From positions 1 through 64,000 of the forward strand of contig JBDUCV010000002.1 of NCBI GenBank assembly GCA_040003255.1: a stretch of 64,000 nucleotides of DNA, read 5' to 3'. The DNA is from JBDUCV01 sp040003255 (GTDB taxonomy: Bacteria; Actinomycetota; Actinomycetes; Mycobacteriales; Jatrophihabitantaceae). This document shows, piece after piece, positions 7,012 through 15,449 of this stretch (position 1 is its first letter; each line of letters starts with the position of its first letter). A program made the translations under genes and the position numbers. The notes beneath the pieces were generated by a model. That model was not told where the DNA came from. It did no database searches and saw nothing but the letters and a program-made list of their open reading frames with translations.

Positions 7012-8864
7012 TCCCCGCCGATGGCGCGTTCGCGCATGACGCGGCGGTGGCCCTCGAGCGCGATTAGCTCAGCGAACATCCTCGCGTGCTCCTCGGCTGA
7101 CTCGACCGGGTTGATCCGCTGTAGCCGCGACTTGAGCGCCGCAACCTGACGGGACACAACGACTTCCTGCATCCGCGCGAGCACCGCCTCGGCGTAACGC
7201 TCCTGGGTGTCGGACCCCGCGTGCAGCGGGTCGACAGCCAGACCGTGCACCACGCTGCGGACATCGTCCGGCAGGTGTGCCGTCACCTTCCCGACCCAAG
7301 CCGGACCGGTTACCGCGCCGGCGGTTCCGCCCGCCGCCGAGATCGCCCGACGGATCTCGCGGTTCTCGGGCACGAGGAACGCCGCCTCGGGCAAGGCGTC
7401 GAAGGACGGACCGGCCACGCCAGGGAGCTGCAATGCCACCTTGAGCACCTCGCGTTCGACGGCGGAGACAGCATCGCTGACAGCCCGCGCGGGTGAAGCG
7501 GCGAGTTGCTCGGCGCCCCGACCGGACCGGATCAGTGCGCGCACGCGAGTGAGCACCCGATCCGGGTCTCCAATACCGGTGATCCGGGCGAGCAGTTGCG
7601 AGTACTCGACCCGCAGCGATTGATCTTTGATCCGGGCCACCAGTGGCACCCCGCGGTCGAGCGCACCTGCCCGTCCCTCGGCGGTGTCGAGGTCGAACCG
7701 GTCGACAGTCGAGCGCAGCACAAATTCGACCAGCGGCACGCGCCGGGCGACCAGGTCACGCACCGCGACATCGCCCGCCTTCTGCCGCAGTTCGCATGGA
7801 TCGAGTCCGGTCGGCTCGATCGCGACGAACGACTGCGCCATGAATTTTTGCTCATCGCCGAATGCCCGCTCGGCGGCCTTCATGCCGGCCGCGTCACCGT
7901 CGAAGGTGAAGATCACCTCGCCGGCGAAGGCGTCGGAGTCCATCAGCACCCGCCGCAGCACACCGATGTGTTCTTCGCCGAAGGCCGTGCCGCACGTAGC
8001 CACCGCCGTCGTGACTCCTGCCAGATGGCAGGCCATGACGTCGGTGTAGCCCTCGACGATGACGACCCGGTGCTGTCGGGCGATTTCCTTCTTCGCGAGG
8101 TCCATGCCATAGAGCAGCTGGCTCTTTTTGTAGATCGGCGTCTCGGGTGTGTTCAGATATTTCGCTTCGACCTTGTCGTCGTCGAACAGCCGCCGCGCGC
8201 CGAATCCGACCACCTCACCCGACACGTCGCGGATCGGCCAGAGCAACCGCCGGTGGAATCGGTCGATCAGCGAGCCGCGCTGCGAGGGACGCGACAATCC
8301 GCCGGTGGTCAGCTCGTCGGCCGTGAACCCGGCGGACAGCAGGTGTTTGGTGAGCGCGTCCCACCCGGACGGGGCGAAGCCACAGCCGTATCGGGCAGCC
8401 GCGGCGTCGTCGAATCCTCGCTCGGTGAGGAAATTCCGAGCGGGTCGGGCGTCTGAGGTTGCCAACTGCTCGGCATAGAACGTGGCGGCCGCCCGGTGCG
8501 CCTCGACGAGCCGGGTACGTTGCCCGTGTTGGCGACCGGCAGCCGCACCCGTCGGCAGATCGACGTAGCGCAGCTGCACACCTGAGCTCGCCGCCAAACG
8601 CTCGACCGCCTCGCTGAAGCCGAGGTGTTCGATGCGCTCGACGAAACGGATCACGTCGCCGCCGGCACCGCAGCCGAAGCAGTGAAAAAGGCCGCGGGAC
8701 GGCGACACCGACAGCGACGGAGACTTCTCGTCGTGGAACGGGCAAATGCCCTTGAGGTTGCCGCCACCGGCATTGCGGAGCTGAACGTGCTCGCCGATTA
8801 CATCGGCGATGGGCGAACGGTCGCGTACGGCGGCGATGTCTTCGTCCCTGATCCGCCCCGCCAC
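7008..8864 (-). CDS. dnaG: DNA primase
   Basis: DnaG lays RNA primers for lagging-strand synthesis with DnaB helicase. The 618-residue protein has the N-terminal CHC2 zinc site (Cys41, His44, Cys62, Cys65 in ICPFHDEKSP and LFHCFGCG), the RNA polymerase core, a TOPRIM fold containing VVIVEGYTDVMA and FTFDGDAAGMKA, and a helical C-terminal helicase-binding region. The GTG start is supported by TAGACT exactly six bases upstream, a leaderless layout; those TAG bases are also the dgt stop codon. The downstream neighbour overlaps by four bases. Confidence 0.97.
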   Translation of the reverse strand: MAGRIRDEDIAAVRDRSPIADVIGEHVQLRNAGGGNLKGICPFHDEKSPSLSVSPSRGLFHCFGCGAGGDVIRFVERIEHLGFSEAVERLAASSGVQLRYVDLPTGAAAGRQHGQRTRLVEAHRAAATFYAEQLATSDARPARNFLTERGFDDAAAARYGCGFAPSGWDALTKHLLSAGFTADELTTGGLSRPSQRGSLIDRFHRRLLWPIRDVSGEVVGFGARRLFDDDKVEAKYLNTPETPIYKKSQLLYGMDLAKKEIARQHRVVIVEGYTDVMACHLAGVTTAVATCGTAFGEEHIGVLRRVLMDSDAFAGEVIFTFDGDAAGMKAAERAFGDEQKFMAQSFVAIEPTGLDPCELRQKAGDVAVRDLVARRVPLVEFVLRSTVDRFDLDTAEGRAGALDRGVPLVARIKDQSLRVEYSQLLARITGIGDPDRVLTRVRALIRSGRGAEQLAASPARAVSDAVSAVEREVLKVALQLPGVAGPSFDALPEAAFLVPENREIRRAISAAGGTAGAVTGPAWVGKVTAHLPDDVRSVVHGLAVDPLHAGSDTQERYAEAVLARMQEVVVSRQVAALKSRLQRINPVESAEEHARMFAELIALEGHRRVMRERAIGGE

Positions 8865-8870
8865 GTGGCC

Positions 8871-8876
8871 AGTCTA
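8871..8876 (-). promoter_or_regulatory. -10 box for leaderless dnaG
   Basis: The minus strand reads TAGACT, six bases (GGCCAC), then the GTG start of dnaG. The TAG is also the stop codon of dgt. This predicts transcription starting at or next to the GTG. Confidence 0.6.
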
Positions 8877-10124
8877 GGCAGGGCGGCCGACCAGTCCGCC
8901 GTGCCAATTCAGGGCCGAGGTGTCGGTGAGCTGGGCTACCTGGTCGATCACCACACGCAGCCGCGCGTCATCGTCGGGCGCCGCGTGCCACGCCGAGCGC
9001 AGCGCGGGATCAAGCGCCGCCGGCGCTCCCGAGGCCAGCGCCTCGGCCAGTTCACGAAGTATCGCCCGCTGGTGGACGAGCCGCTCGAGCGCCCCGGGCC
9101 GGCGCATGACGTACTGCGCGGCGACCGCCTTCAGCAGCGCGCATTCGGCGGCGACCCGCTCGGGAACCACCAGGTCGGCGTCGTAGCGGGCGAATGGCCC
9201 ATTGCCGAACATCTCGCGCGTCGCCAGCACCGCGGCGCCCACGAATCGACCGGTGAGCTCGCTCGTGGCCCGCTTGACGGCGGCCTGCGCCGAATGTGAC
9301 CGGTCATAGTCCGCGACGTCGAGCAGTGTCGGCAGGGTGAGCAGTTCGTCGAGTATTGGAGCGAGCTCAGCTGGAGTCGACGTCGAGTAGAGGTCTGCCG
9401 CAATTGCGCACAGGGCGGCGCGGTCGCCTGCGTCGACTTCGGACAGCCGGATGTGCCCGCTGTGCACGCCGTCCTCGACGTCGTGCACCGAGTAGGCGAC
9501 ATCGTCGGCCCAGTCCATGACCTGCGCCTCGAGGCATCGCCTGCCGTCGGGCAAACCGCCACGCAGCCAGCGGAACGCCTCCAGGTCGTCGGCGTACACC
9601 CCGAACTTGGCAGTGCCTGGACGGCGTTGCCATGGGTACTTGCAGGTCGCGTCGAGGGTGGCACGGGTCAGGTTCAGCCCGGCCGACTCGTCGAATCCGG
9701 TGATGACCTTGGCCTCCAGCCGGGTCAGGATCCGCAACGTCTGGGCGTTGCCCTCGAATCCGCCGATGCCTGCCGCGACGTCGTTCAGCGCGTCCTCGCC
9801 GTTGTGCCCGAACGGCGGGTGGCCGAGGTCGTGCGCCAGCCCGGCAGCATCCACCACATCGGGGTCACAGCCCAGCGCCGCCCCCATCTCGCGGGCGATC
9901 TGGGCAACCTCGAGGGAATGCGTCAGCCGGGTGCGGGGAAAGTCGTCCTCACCCGGAACGACCACCTGGGTCTTGTCGGCGAGCCGACGAAAGGCGTAGG
10001 AGTGCAACACGCGGGCTCGGTCACGTTGGAATTCGCCACGATGATCGGCCCCGGCCTGCGCGTCGGCCCGCTTCGGCGGCTCGACCACCCGGCGCGCGCG
10101 GGCGTCCGCGTCATACCGCGACAC
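8874..10124 (-). CDS. dgt: dNTP triphosphohydrolase (Dgt-like, HD domain)
   Basis: This enzyme hydrolyses deoxynucleoside triphosphates to deoxynucleosides and tripolyphosphate, so it controls dNTP pools. The HD-domain metal ligands are visible in LTHSLEVAQIAREMG and HDLGHPPFGHNGEDAL, with RVLHSYAFRRLADKTQV upstream and VMDWADDVAYSVHDVEDG in the core. From the GTG at 10124 the product is about 416 residues, starting VSRYDADARARRV. The longer frame would run into the upstream gene. It lies directly upstream of dnaG, a common actinobacterial pairing. Confidence 0.92.
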   Translation of the reverse strand: MSRYDADARARRVVEPPKRADAQAGADHRGEFQRDRARVLHSYAFRRLADKTQVVVPGEDDFPRTRLTHSLEVAQIAREMGAALGCDPDVVDAAGLAHDLGHPPFGHNGEDALNDVAAGIGGFEGNAQTLRILTRLEAKVITGFDESAGLNLTRATLDATCKYPWQRRPGTAKFGVYADDLEAFRWLRGGLPDGRRCLEAQVMDWADDVAYSVHDVEDGVHSGHIRLSEVDAGDRAALCAIAADLYSTSTPAELAPILDELLTLPTLLDVADYDRSHSAQAAVKRATSELTGRFVGAAVLATREMFGNGPFARYDADLVVPERVAAECALLKAVAAQYVMRRPGALERLVHQRAILRELAEALASGAPAALDPALRSAWHAAPDDDARLRVVIDQVAQLTDTSALNWHGGLVGRPA

Positions 10125-10126
10125 CC

Positions 10127-10615
10127 TCAGACCTGCTCGTCCACCCAGTCGACGAAGCGCAGCAACGTGTCGATCCACATGCCGACTGTGTACTTGAGTT
10201 GGCCCCGGGTAACGCCCATCTCGTAGTCGAAGCTCTGCTCCGCGCAGATGCCGACGAATCCGTCGTCCGGCAACACGGTGTACGCCTTCGGGAACAGCTT
10301 GGTGCGGTTCCAGTCGTCGAGCATCAGCGCCACCGCGGCCCGGGTATCAACCGAGAAGCGGCGGTTGAGGTAGGTGCGCGCCTGCAGCACCTCATGTCGT
10401 TCGCCGTAATGGAAGAAGTACACGCTGCACTTTTCCCACCGCACGGCCAGGTCGCCGTCCTCGTCCACGGAGTGTTTCAGGCCGTACTCGTCGAGGATCT
10501 GCTGCAGCACCGGGGTCGTCGGCACAATCAGCGTGCTGCCGATATCGCCGGACCCGCGAGTTCGGAGCGGTGCAACAAACTCGGCGAAGCGATCGTGGGA
10601 GCGGCGACGAAACAC
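10127..10615 (-). CDS. YbjN domain-containing protein
   Basis: This 162-residue protein has the YbjN fold sequence, including LAVRWEKCSVYFFHYGERHEVLQ and FVGICAEQSFDYEMGVTRGQL. YbjN-like proteins resemble type III secretion chaperones and are linked to stress responses; no enzyme activity is known. The GTG at 10615 is chosen because TAGGCT sits seven bases upstream and the longer frame would overlap ppdK. The stop is two bases before the dgt start, so the two are probably co-transcribed. Confidence 0.8.
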   Translation of the reverse strand: MFRRRSHDRFAEFVAPLRTRGSGDIGSTLIVPTTPVLQQILDEYGLKHSVDEDGDLAVRWEKCSVYFFHYGERHEVLQARTYLNRRFSVDTRAAVALMLDDWNRTKLFPKAYTVLPDDGFVGICAEQSFDYEMGVTRGQLKYTVGMWIDTLLRFVDWVDEQV

Positions 10616-10622
10616 GCCCCTG

Positions 10623-10628
10623 AGCCTA
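10623..10628 (-). promoter_or_regulatory. -10 box for leaderless YbjN gene
   Basis: TAGGCT on the minus strand is seven bases from the GTG at 10615. Its first three bases are the ppdK stop codon TAG (10628-10626). Confidence 0.5.
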
Positions 10629-13298
10629 CCGAGGGTCGCTAACGGCGCGGCCCGCCTCAAGCCGCGCAATCGGGACCCGGAACGGCGAGCAAGACACATA
10701 ATCCAGCCCGACCGACTCGAAGAAATGGACCGACTCAGGATCACCGCCGTGCTCACCACAGACGCCGAGCTTGAGTCCCGGGCGCATCGAACGCCCGCGG
10801 TCGGCGGCGATCCGGACGAGTTCGCCCACGCCCTCGCGGTCGATCGTCTCGAACGGCGAGATGCCGAAGATACCTTTCTCCAGATATGCGGAGAAGAACG
10901 CCGCCTCGACATCATCGCGGGAAAAGCCCCACGTCATCTGGGTCAGGTCGTTGGTGCCGAAGGAAAAGAATTCGGCGGCCTCGGCGATCTGGTTGGCCGT
11001 GAGCGCGGCGCGCGGCAGCTCGATCATCGTGCCGATGAGGAAGTCGAGCTGAATACCCTTCTCGGCGCGCACTTCGCGGGCGACCTGGATGATGTCCTGC
11101 TTGACCGTCTCGAATTCCTGCACCGCCCCGACGAGCGGGATCATGATCTCGACGCGAGGCACGCCACCGGCCAGTTGTCGTTCGGCTGCGGCTTCGAGGA
11201 TCGCCCGAGCCTGCATCGCGAACAGTCCAGGGATGACGACACCCAGACGAACACCACGCAGCCCCAGCATCGGATTCTGCTCATGCAGTCGGTGCACAGC
11301 CTGCAGCAGCCGCAGATCACCTTCGCGCGGTTCACCGCGGGATTCGGCGACCGCGACCCGCACGGACAGCTCGGTGATATCAGGCAGGAATTCATGCAGC
11401 GGCGGGTCGAGCAGCCGAATCGTGACGGGCAGCCCGTCCATCGCGGTGAGCACGCTGATGAAATCGGCTCGTTGCAGGGGCAGCAGCTCGGTGAGCTCGC
11501 GCTCTTGCTCCTCGTCGGTGTCGGCCACGATCAGCGCCTGGACGAGTGGCCGCCGGTCGCCGAGGAACATGTGCTCGGTACGGCACAGCCCGATGCCCTG
11601 AGCGCCGAACCGCCGGGCGCGCTCCGAGTCCTCGGCATTGTCGGCGTTCGCCCGCACCGCCATCCGTCGTACCCCGTCGGCGTGCCGGATGATTCGATGA
11701 ACGGCTGCGACCAGCTCGTCGGAATCGGCGTCGAGGTCGCCCTCGAAGTAGCGAACCACCGGCGAATCCATCACCGGCACCTCGCCGAGGAACACTTCCC
11801 CCGTCGTGCCGTCGATGCTGATGACGTCGCCCTCGTGCACCTCGATGCCGCCTGGCGCCAAGAATCGACGCTGCTTGGTCCGCACGTCGAGCGACTCCAC
11901 GCCGCAGACGCACGTCTTGCCCATGCCGCGGGCCACCACGGCGGCGTGCGATGTCTTGCCACCCCTGCTGGTCAGGATGCCCCTTGCGGCGATCATGCCA
12001 TTGAGGTCGTCGGGGTTGGTCTCACGACGGACGAGGATCACGTCCTCACCCGATCTCGACCACTTGACCGCGGTGTAGGAGTCGAATACGACCTTGCCGA
12101 CAGCGGCACCCGGCGAGGCGTTCATGCCCTGCGCAATCTTCTTCCTCGGGACCGAATCGTCGAAGCGCGGGAACATCAGCTGGCCGAGCTGCGCGCCGGT
12201 AACCCGTTGTAGCGCCTCGTCCATGTCGATCAGACCCTGGTCAACCAGTTGGGTCGCGATGCGGAACGCCGCAGCCGCCGTGCGCTTGCCCACCCTGGTC
12301 TGCAGCATCCACAGCTTGCCCCGCTCGATGGTGAACTCGATGTCGCACAGGTCGCGGTAGTGCTCCTCCAGGGTCTGCATGATGGACATCAGCTCGTCAT
12401 AGGCCGCCTTGTCGATCTTCTCCAGGTCGAGCAGCGGAAGAGTGTTACGGATACCGGCGACGACGTCCTCGCCCTGGGCGTTTTGCAAGTAGTCGCCGTA
12501 CACGCCCTGCGCGCCCGAGGCCGGGTCGCGGGTGAACGCGACGCCGGTGCCGGAGTTCATATCGAGGTTGCCGAACACCATCGAGCAGATGTTGACAGCC
12601 GTGCCGAGCTCGGACGGGATGCGTTCCTGGCGGCGGTAGATCACCGCGCGCGGGGTGTTCCAAGACTCGAATACCGCCCGCACCGCAAGGTCCATCTGCT
12701 CGCGCGGATTCTGCGGGAATTCCCGGCCGGCATGCTTGACGACCACGTCCTTGAACGTCTCCACCAAGGTACGCAGATCGTCGGCGTTTAGGTCGAGGTC
12801 GTCGGTGGTGTCCTTGGCGTGTTTCGCCGCATCCAGTGCCTCGTCGAACTGTTCGCCAGAGATGCCCAGCACGGTCTTGCCGAACATCTGGATCAGCCGA
12901 CGGTAGGAGTCGAACGCGAAGCGCTCGTTGCCCGACTGCGCCGCCAGCCCGCGCACCGACTGGTCGTTCAGCCCGATGTTCAGGACGGTCTCCATCATGC
13001 CGGGCATCGAGAACTTGGCGCCGCTTCGCACCGAGACGAGCAATGGGTCGTCGGACTGGCCGAGCTTCTTGCCCATTTGATGCTCGAGCGCAGCGAGGTG
13101 TTCGCTGACCTCGTCGGCGAGCTCAGCCGGCTCGCGACCTGACTTGAGGAAGACCTGGCAGGCCTCGGTGGTGATCGTGAAGCCGGGCGGCACTGGCAGG
13201 CCTAGGTTCGTCATCTCGGCCAGATTCGCGCCCTTGCCGCCTAACAGGTCCTTGAGGTGTCTGTTGCCCTCGGCGAAGTCGTATACGTACTTAAACAT
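10626..13298 (-). CDS. ppdK: pyruvate, phosphate dikinase
   Basis: PPDK interconverts pyruvate, ATP and phosphate with PEP, AMP and pyrophosphate, for gluconeogenesis or pyrophosphate-linked glycolysis. The product is about 890 residues, as expected. It shows the N-terminal ATP-grasp start GGKGANLAEMTNLGLPVPPG, the phosphorylated histidine in SRGGKTSHAAVVARGMGK, and C-terminal PEP-site elements GTNDLTQMTWGFSRDD and GVCGEHGGDP with the catalytic cysteine. The start is taken at MFKYVYDFAEG. An ATG at 13310 or 13322 would add a few residues. The PPDK regulatory protein is not in the window. Confidence 0.96.
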   Translation of the reverse strand: MFKYVYDFAEGNRHLKDLLGGKGANLAEMTNLGLPVPPGFTITTEACQVFLKSGREPAELADEVSEHLAALEHQMGKKLGQSDDPLLVSVRSGAKFSMPGMMETVLNIGLNDQSVRGLAAQSGNERFAFDSYRRLIQMFGKTVLGISGEQFDEALDAAKHAKDTTDDLDLNADDLRTLVETFKDVVVKHAGREFPQNPREQMDLAVRAVFESWNTPRAVIYRRQERIPSELGTAVNICSMVFGNLDMNSGTGVAFTRDPASGAQGVYGDYLQNAQGEDVVAGIRNTLPLLDLEKIDKAAYDELMSIMQTLEEHYRDLCDIEFTIERGKLWMLQTRVGKRTAAAAFRIATQLVDQGLIDMDEALQRVTGAQLGQLMFPRFDDSVPRKKIAQGMNASPGAAVGKVVFDSYTAVKWSRSGEDVILVRRETNPDDLNGMIAARGILTSRGGKTSHAAVVARGMGKTCVCGVESLDVRTKQRRFLAPGGIEVHEGDVISIDGTTGEVFLGEVPVMDSPVVRYFEGDLDADSDELVAAVHRIIRHADGVRRMAVRANADNAEDSERARRFGAQGIGLCRTEHMFLGDRRPLVQALIVADTDEEQERELTELLPLQRADFISVLTAMDGLPVTIRLLDPPLHEFLPDITELSVRVAVAESRGEPREGDLRLLQAVHRLHEQNPMLGLRGVRLGVVIPGLFAMQARAILEAAAERQLAGGVPRVEIMIPLVGAVQEFETVKQDIIQVAREVRAEKGIQLDFLIGTMIELPRAALTANQIAEAAEFFSFGTNDLTQMTWGFSRDDVEAAFFSAYLEKGIFGISPFETIDREGVGELVRIAADRGRSMRPGLKLGVCGEHGGDPESVHFFESVGLDYVSCSPFRVPIARLEAGRAVSDPR

Positions 13299-13336
13299 GA
13301 CAGGCACCATCCCGGGTTTCATCGAGAATTGTCCGA

Positions 13337-13342
13337 AGGCTA
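13337..13342 (-). promoter_or_regulatory. putative ppdK -10 box
   Basis: TAGCCT on the minus strand lies 14 bases before the ATG at 13322 and 38 before the preferred start. No clear -35 was seen. The 137-base gap (13299-13435) between dusB and ppdK otherwise holds only short palindromes and no gene. Confidence 0.35.
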
Positions 13343-13435
13343 ATTGCTGGTAGCGCTATCGGTCTGTGACGGGTGCAACGCATTCGGCCGATGGCGACGA
13401 TGCTCACAATGCGGACGGAGGACACGCGGGGGTGA

Positions 13436-14578
13436 TCAGCCACCGGAATGTGCCAGCTCGGCACCCGCCGGCACGGTGCGAGCGGCGCGGTCGTCGAGCC
13501 AGCCGGACGGCAGTGCCACCGGGCGGCCGCCGGTAGTTCTGCCCCGTGGCCGGCCGACAACCTCCTCCGGCCACGGCTCAGCGGGATCAAGTTTGCCCAG
13601 CAGGTCGTCGAGCTCGGCCAGCGAAGCGACGGTGCCGAGCGCGGCGCGCAGATCGCTTCCGACGCCGAAGCCCTTCAGGTACCACGCGATGTGCTTGCGG
13701 AAATCCGGCAGTCCGCGAGGTTCGCCGAGCCAATCCGCAAGCAGTTCGGCATGCCGCCGCATCGTTGCCAGCACCGCGCCGAGAGCCGGCCGGAATCGTT
13801 CCGGACGGCCGGCGAATGCCGCGGCGAGGTCGGCGAACAGCCACGGCCGGCCGAGGCAGCCCCGCCCGACGACCACGCCCGCGCAGCCAGTCTGCGCGAC
13901 CATGCGCAGCGCATCGTCGGCCTCCCAGATATCCCCGTTGCCCAGCACCGGGATGTCGAGCATGGTGACGAGTTCAGCGATAGGCGCCCAGTCGGCTTCC
14001 CCGCCATAGAAGTCGGCGGCGGTTCGTCCGTGCACCGCCACCCAGGCGACGCCGGCGTCCTGCGCTCGTAGTGCGGCGTCGCGGTAGGTCAGGTGCTCGT
14101 GGTCGATGCCCAGGCGCATCTTGATGGTGATCGGGATCGCCCCGCCCGCTGCGCGGACCGCGGCCGTGACGATGTCGTCGAACAGCTCGATCCGCCAGGG
14201 CAGCGCGGCTCCGCCACCCTTGCGGGTAACCTTCGGGACCGGGCAGCCGAAGTTCAGGTCGACGTGATCGGCCAACTGGTCGGCCACCACCATCCGCACC
14301 GCGGCACCCACAATCGAAGGGTCGACCCCGCAGAGCTGCAAGCTGCGGGGTTGTTCGTCAGGCGCGAACGTGATCAGCCGCATCGTCTTCGGATTGCGCT
14401 CGACCAGGGCACGCGACGTGATCATCTCACTCACGTACAGGCCTGTCCCATCGCCGGATTCGCGGCACAGCCGCCGGAACGCGACGTTGGTGATGCCAGC
14501 CATCGGCGCGAGCACGACCGGCGGATCGACCATGAGTCGATCCGTCAGACGCAGCGACGTGCTAAGCGCTCTCACCAC
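13436..14578 (-). CDS. dusB: tRNA-dihydrouridine synthase
   Basis: This flavoenzyme reduces uridines to dihydrouridine in the tRNA D-loop. The TIM-barrel protein begins with VVLAPMAGITNVAFR and has the catalytic cysteine in VDLNFGCPVPKVTRKGGGAAL, the FMN/tRNA motif ITIKMRLGID, VHGRTAADFY and VLGNGDIW. The frame gives 380 residues from the GTG at 14578. An ATG at 14533 would avoid the 17-base overlap with the upstream gene and still keep the whole barrel. The C-terminal 50 residues are basic and proline-rich. Confidence 0.93.
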   Translation of the reverse strand: MVRALSTSLRLTDRLMVDPPVVLAPMAGITNVAFRRLCRESGDGTGLYVSEMITSRALVERNPKTMRLITFAPDEQPRSLQLCGVDPSIVGAAVRMVVADQLADHVDLNFGCPVPKVTRKGGGAALPWRIELFDDIVTAAVRAAGGAIPITIKMRLGIDHEHLTYRDAALRAQDAGVAWVAVHGRTAADFYGGEADWAPIAELVTMLDIPVLGNGDIWEADDALRMVAQTGCAGVVVGRGCLGRPWLFADLAAAFAGRPERFRPALGAVLATMRRHAELLADWLGEPRGLPDFRKHIAWYLKGFGVGSDLRAALGTVASLAELDDLLGKLDPAEPWPEEVVGRPRGRTTGGRPVALPSGWLDDRAARTVPAGAELAHSGG

Positions 14579-15407
14579 AGATCTTCGGTGAGCCGCCCTC
14601 GGAGATCAGCGTGAACTTGGCCGAGCTCTTGTTCGTCGCGGTGCCCTTGCTGGCGGTGATGTTGTAGGTCAGGACGATCTCGCCCGCCGAACCCGGCGCG
14701 GCCGAGGCGAAGGTGTACGTGGCGATCGTCACCGTGAAGTCGCCGGTTGGTCCGTCGATCGACGCGCGCCACTGGGGCCGCTTCTCCACGCAGATCAACG
14801 TTTCGGCGTCGGTGCGATCCTGCTTGTTGATGTCGGCGAAGTAGCGCTCGACAACGGCACGGGCAGCTGCCTCGGTAGGTGCCGTTCCGGTGCCGGACGG
14901 TGTCTCGGATGAACTCGGCTGCGTGCTTGTCGACGGGCTCGGGAAATCATTGCTGGTTGTCGCGACGCTCGGCGGGTTCACCGCGGGGGTCGGGGACTTG
15001 GCAATCGGCTTCCCACTGTCGCGGGTGAGCAGGATGGCGGCCACGATGCCGGCGGCGAGCAGCAGTAGTCCGACGACGGCGATGATCGCAATGCGGGTGC
15101 GGTTGGCCCCGTTCGGCGGGGGCGCGCCATAACCGGACCCCGCGTAGGGCGCTCCCCCGTATGGGGGTTGCCCGTACGGGGGTGCGTCGTAGGCCGGCTG
15201 CCCGGGTGCTTCGTACGGCGGCTGCTGATCGTAGGGCGACTGTTGCCCGTACGGCGGCTGCTCACCGTATTGTGGCTGACCGTACGGCGGCTGCTGACCA
15301 AGGGGCGACTGTTGCCCGTACGGCGGCTGCTGACCAAGGGGCGACTGTTGCCCGTACGGCGGCTGGTTCTCGTGACTGGTCGGGCCGCCCGATCCGGGGT
15401 TGCTCAT
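14562..15407 (-). CDS. single-pass membrane protein with PYGQQ-rich cytoplasmic tail
   Basis: This 281-residue protein has three parts. Residues 1-100 are a proline/tyrosine/glutamine/glycine low-complexity segment with repeats such as PPYGQQSPLGQQ. One transmembrane helix follows (IAIIAVVGLLLLAAGIVAAILL), then a Ser/Thr/Pro linker and an extracytoplasmic domain of about 100 residues starting AARAVVERYFADINKQDRT. The last part resembles NTF2-like DUF4878-type domains of actinobacterial exported proteins. Two cysteines (in TLICVEK and KICGES) could form a disulfide. GAGAGGAA precedes the ATG. Function unknown. Confidence 0.75.
   Translation of the reverse strand: MSNPGSGGPTSHENQPPYGQQSPLGQQPPYGQQSPLGQQPPYGQPQYGEQPPYGQQSPYDQQPPYEAPGQPAYDAPPYGQPPYGGAPYAGSGYGAPPPNGANRTRIAIIAVVGLLLLAAGIVAAILLTRDSGKPIAKSPTPAVNPPSVATTSNDFPSPSTSTQPSSSETPSGTGTAPTEAAARAVVERYFADINKQDRTDAETLICVEKRPQWRASIDGPTGDFTVTIATYTFASAAPGSAGEIVLTYNITASKGTATNKSSAKFTLISEGGSPKICGESA
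15281..15368. repeat. 36-bp tandem repeat in the PYGQQ coding region
   Basis: Bases 15281-15316 and 15317-15352 are identical 36-bp units, followed by a partial third copy. Each unit encodes a 12-residue PYGQQSPLGQQP-type block, so copy-number changes keep frame. Confidence 0.85.
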
Positions 15408-15449
15408 CGGCGAGGGTTCCTCTCGGTCGAATCTCCGATGCCGACGCCG

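Noticed and set aside
10533..12212. Long plus-strand frame opposite ppdK
   Set aside because: It is a high-GC antisense shadow: composition is typical of reversed coding and no protein family is visible, while ppdK is fully explained on the minus strand.
15281..15368. Repeat block considered as CRISPR
   Set aside because: Units are contiguous coding repeats without spacers. The same applies to the comEA 18-mers and AGGTC pentamers.
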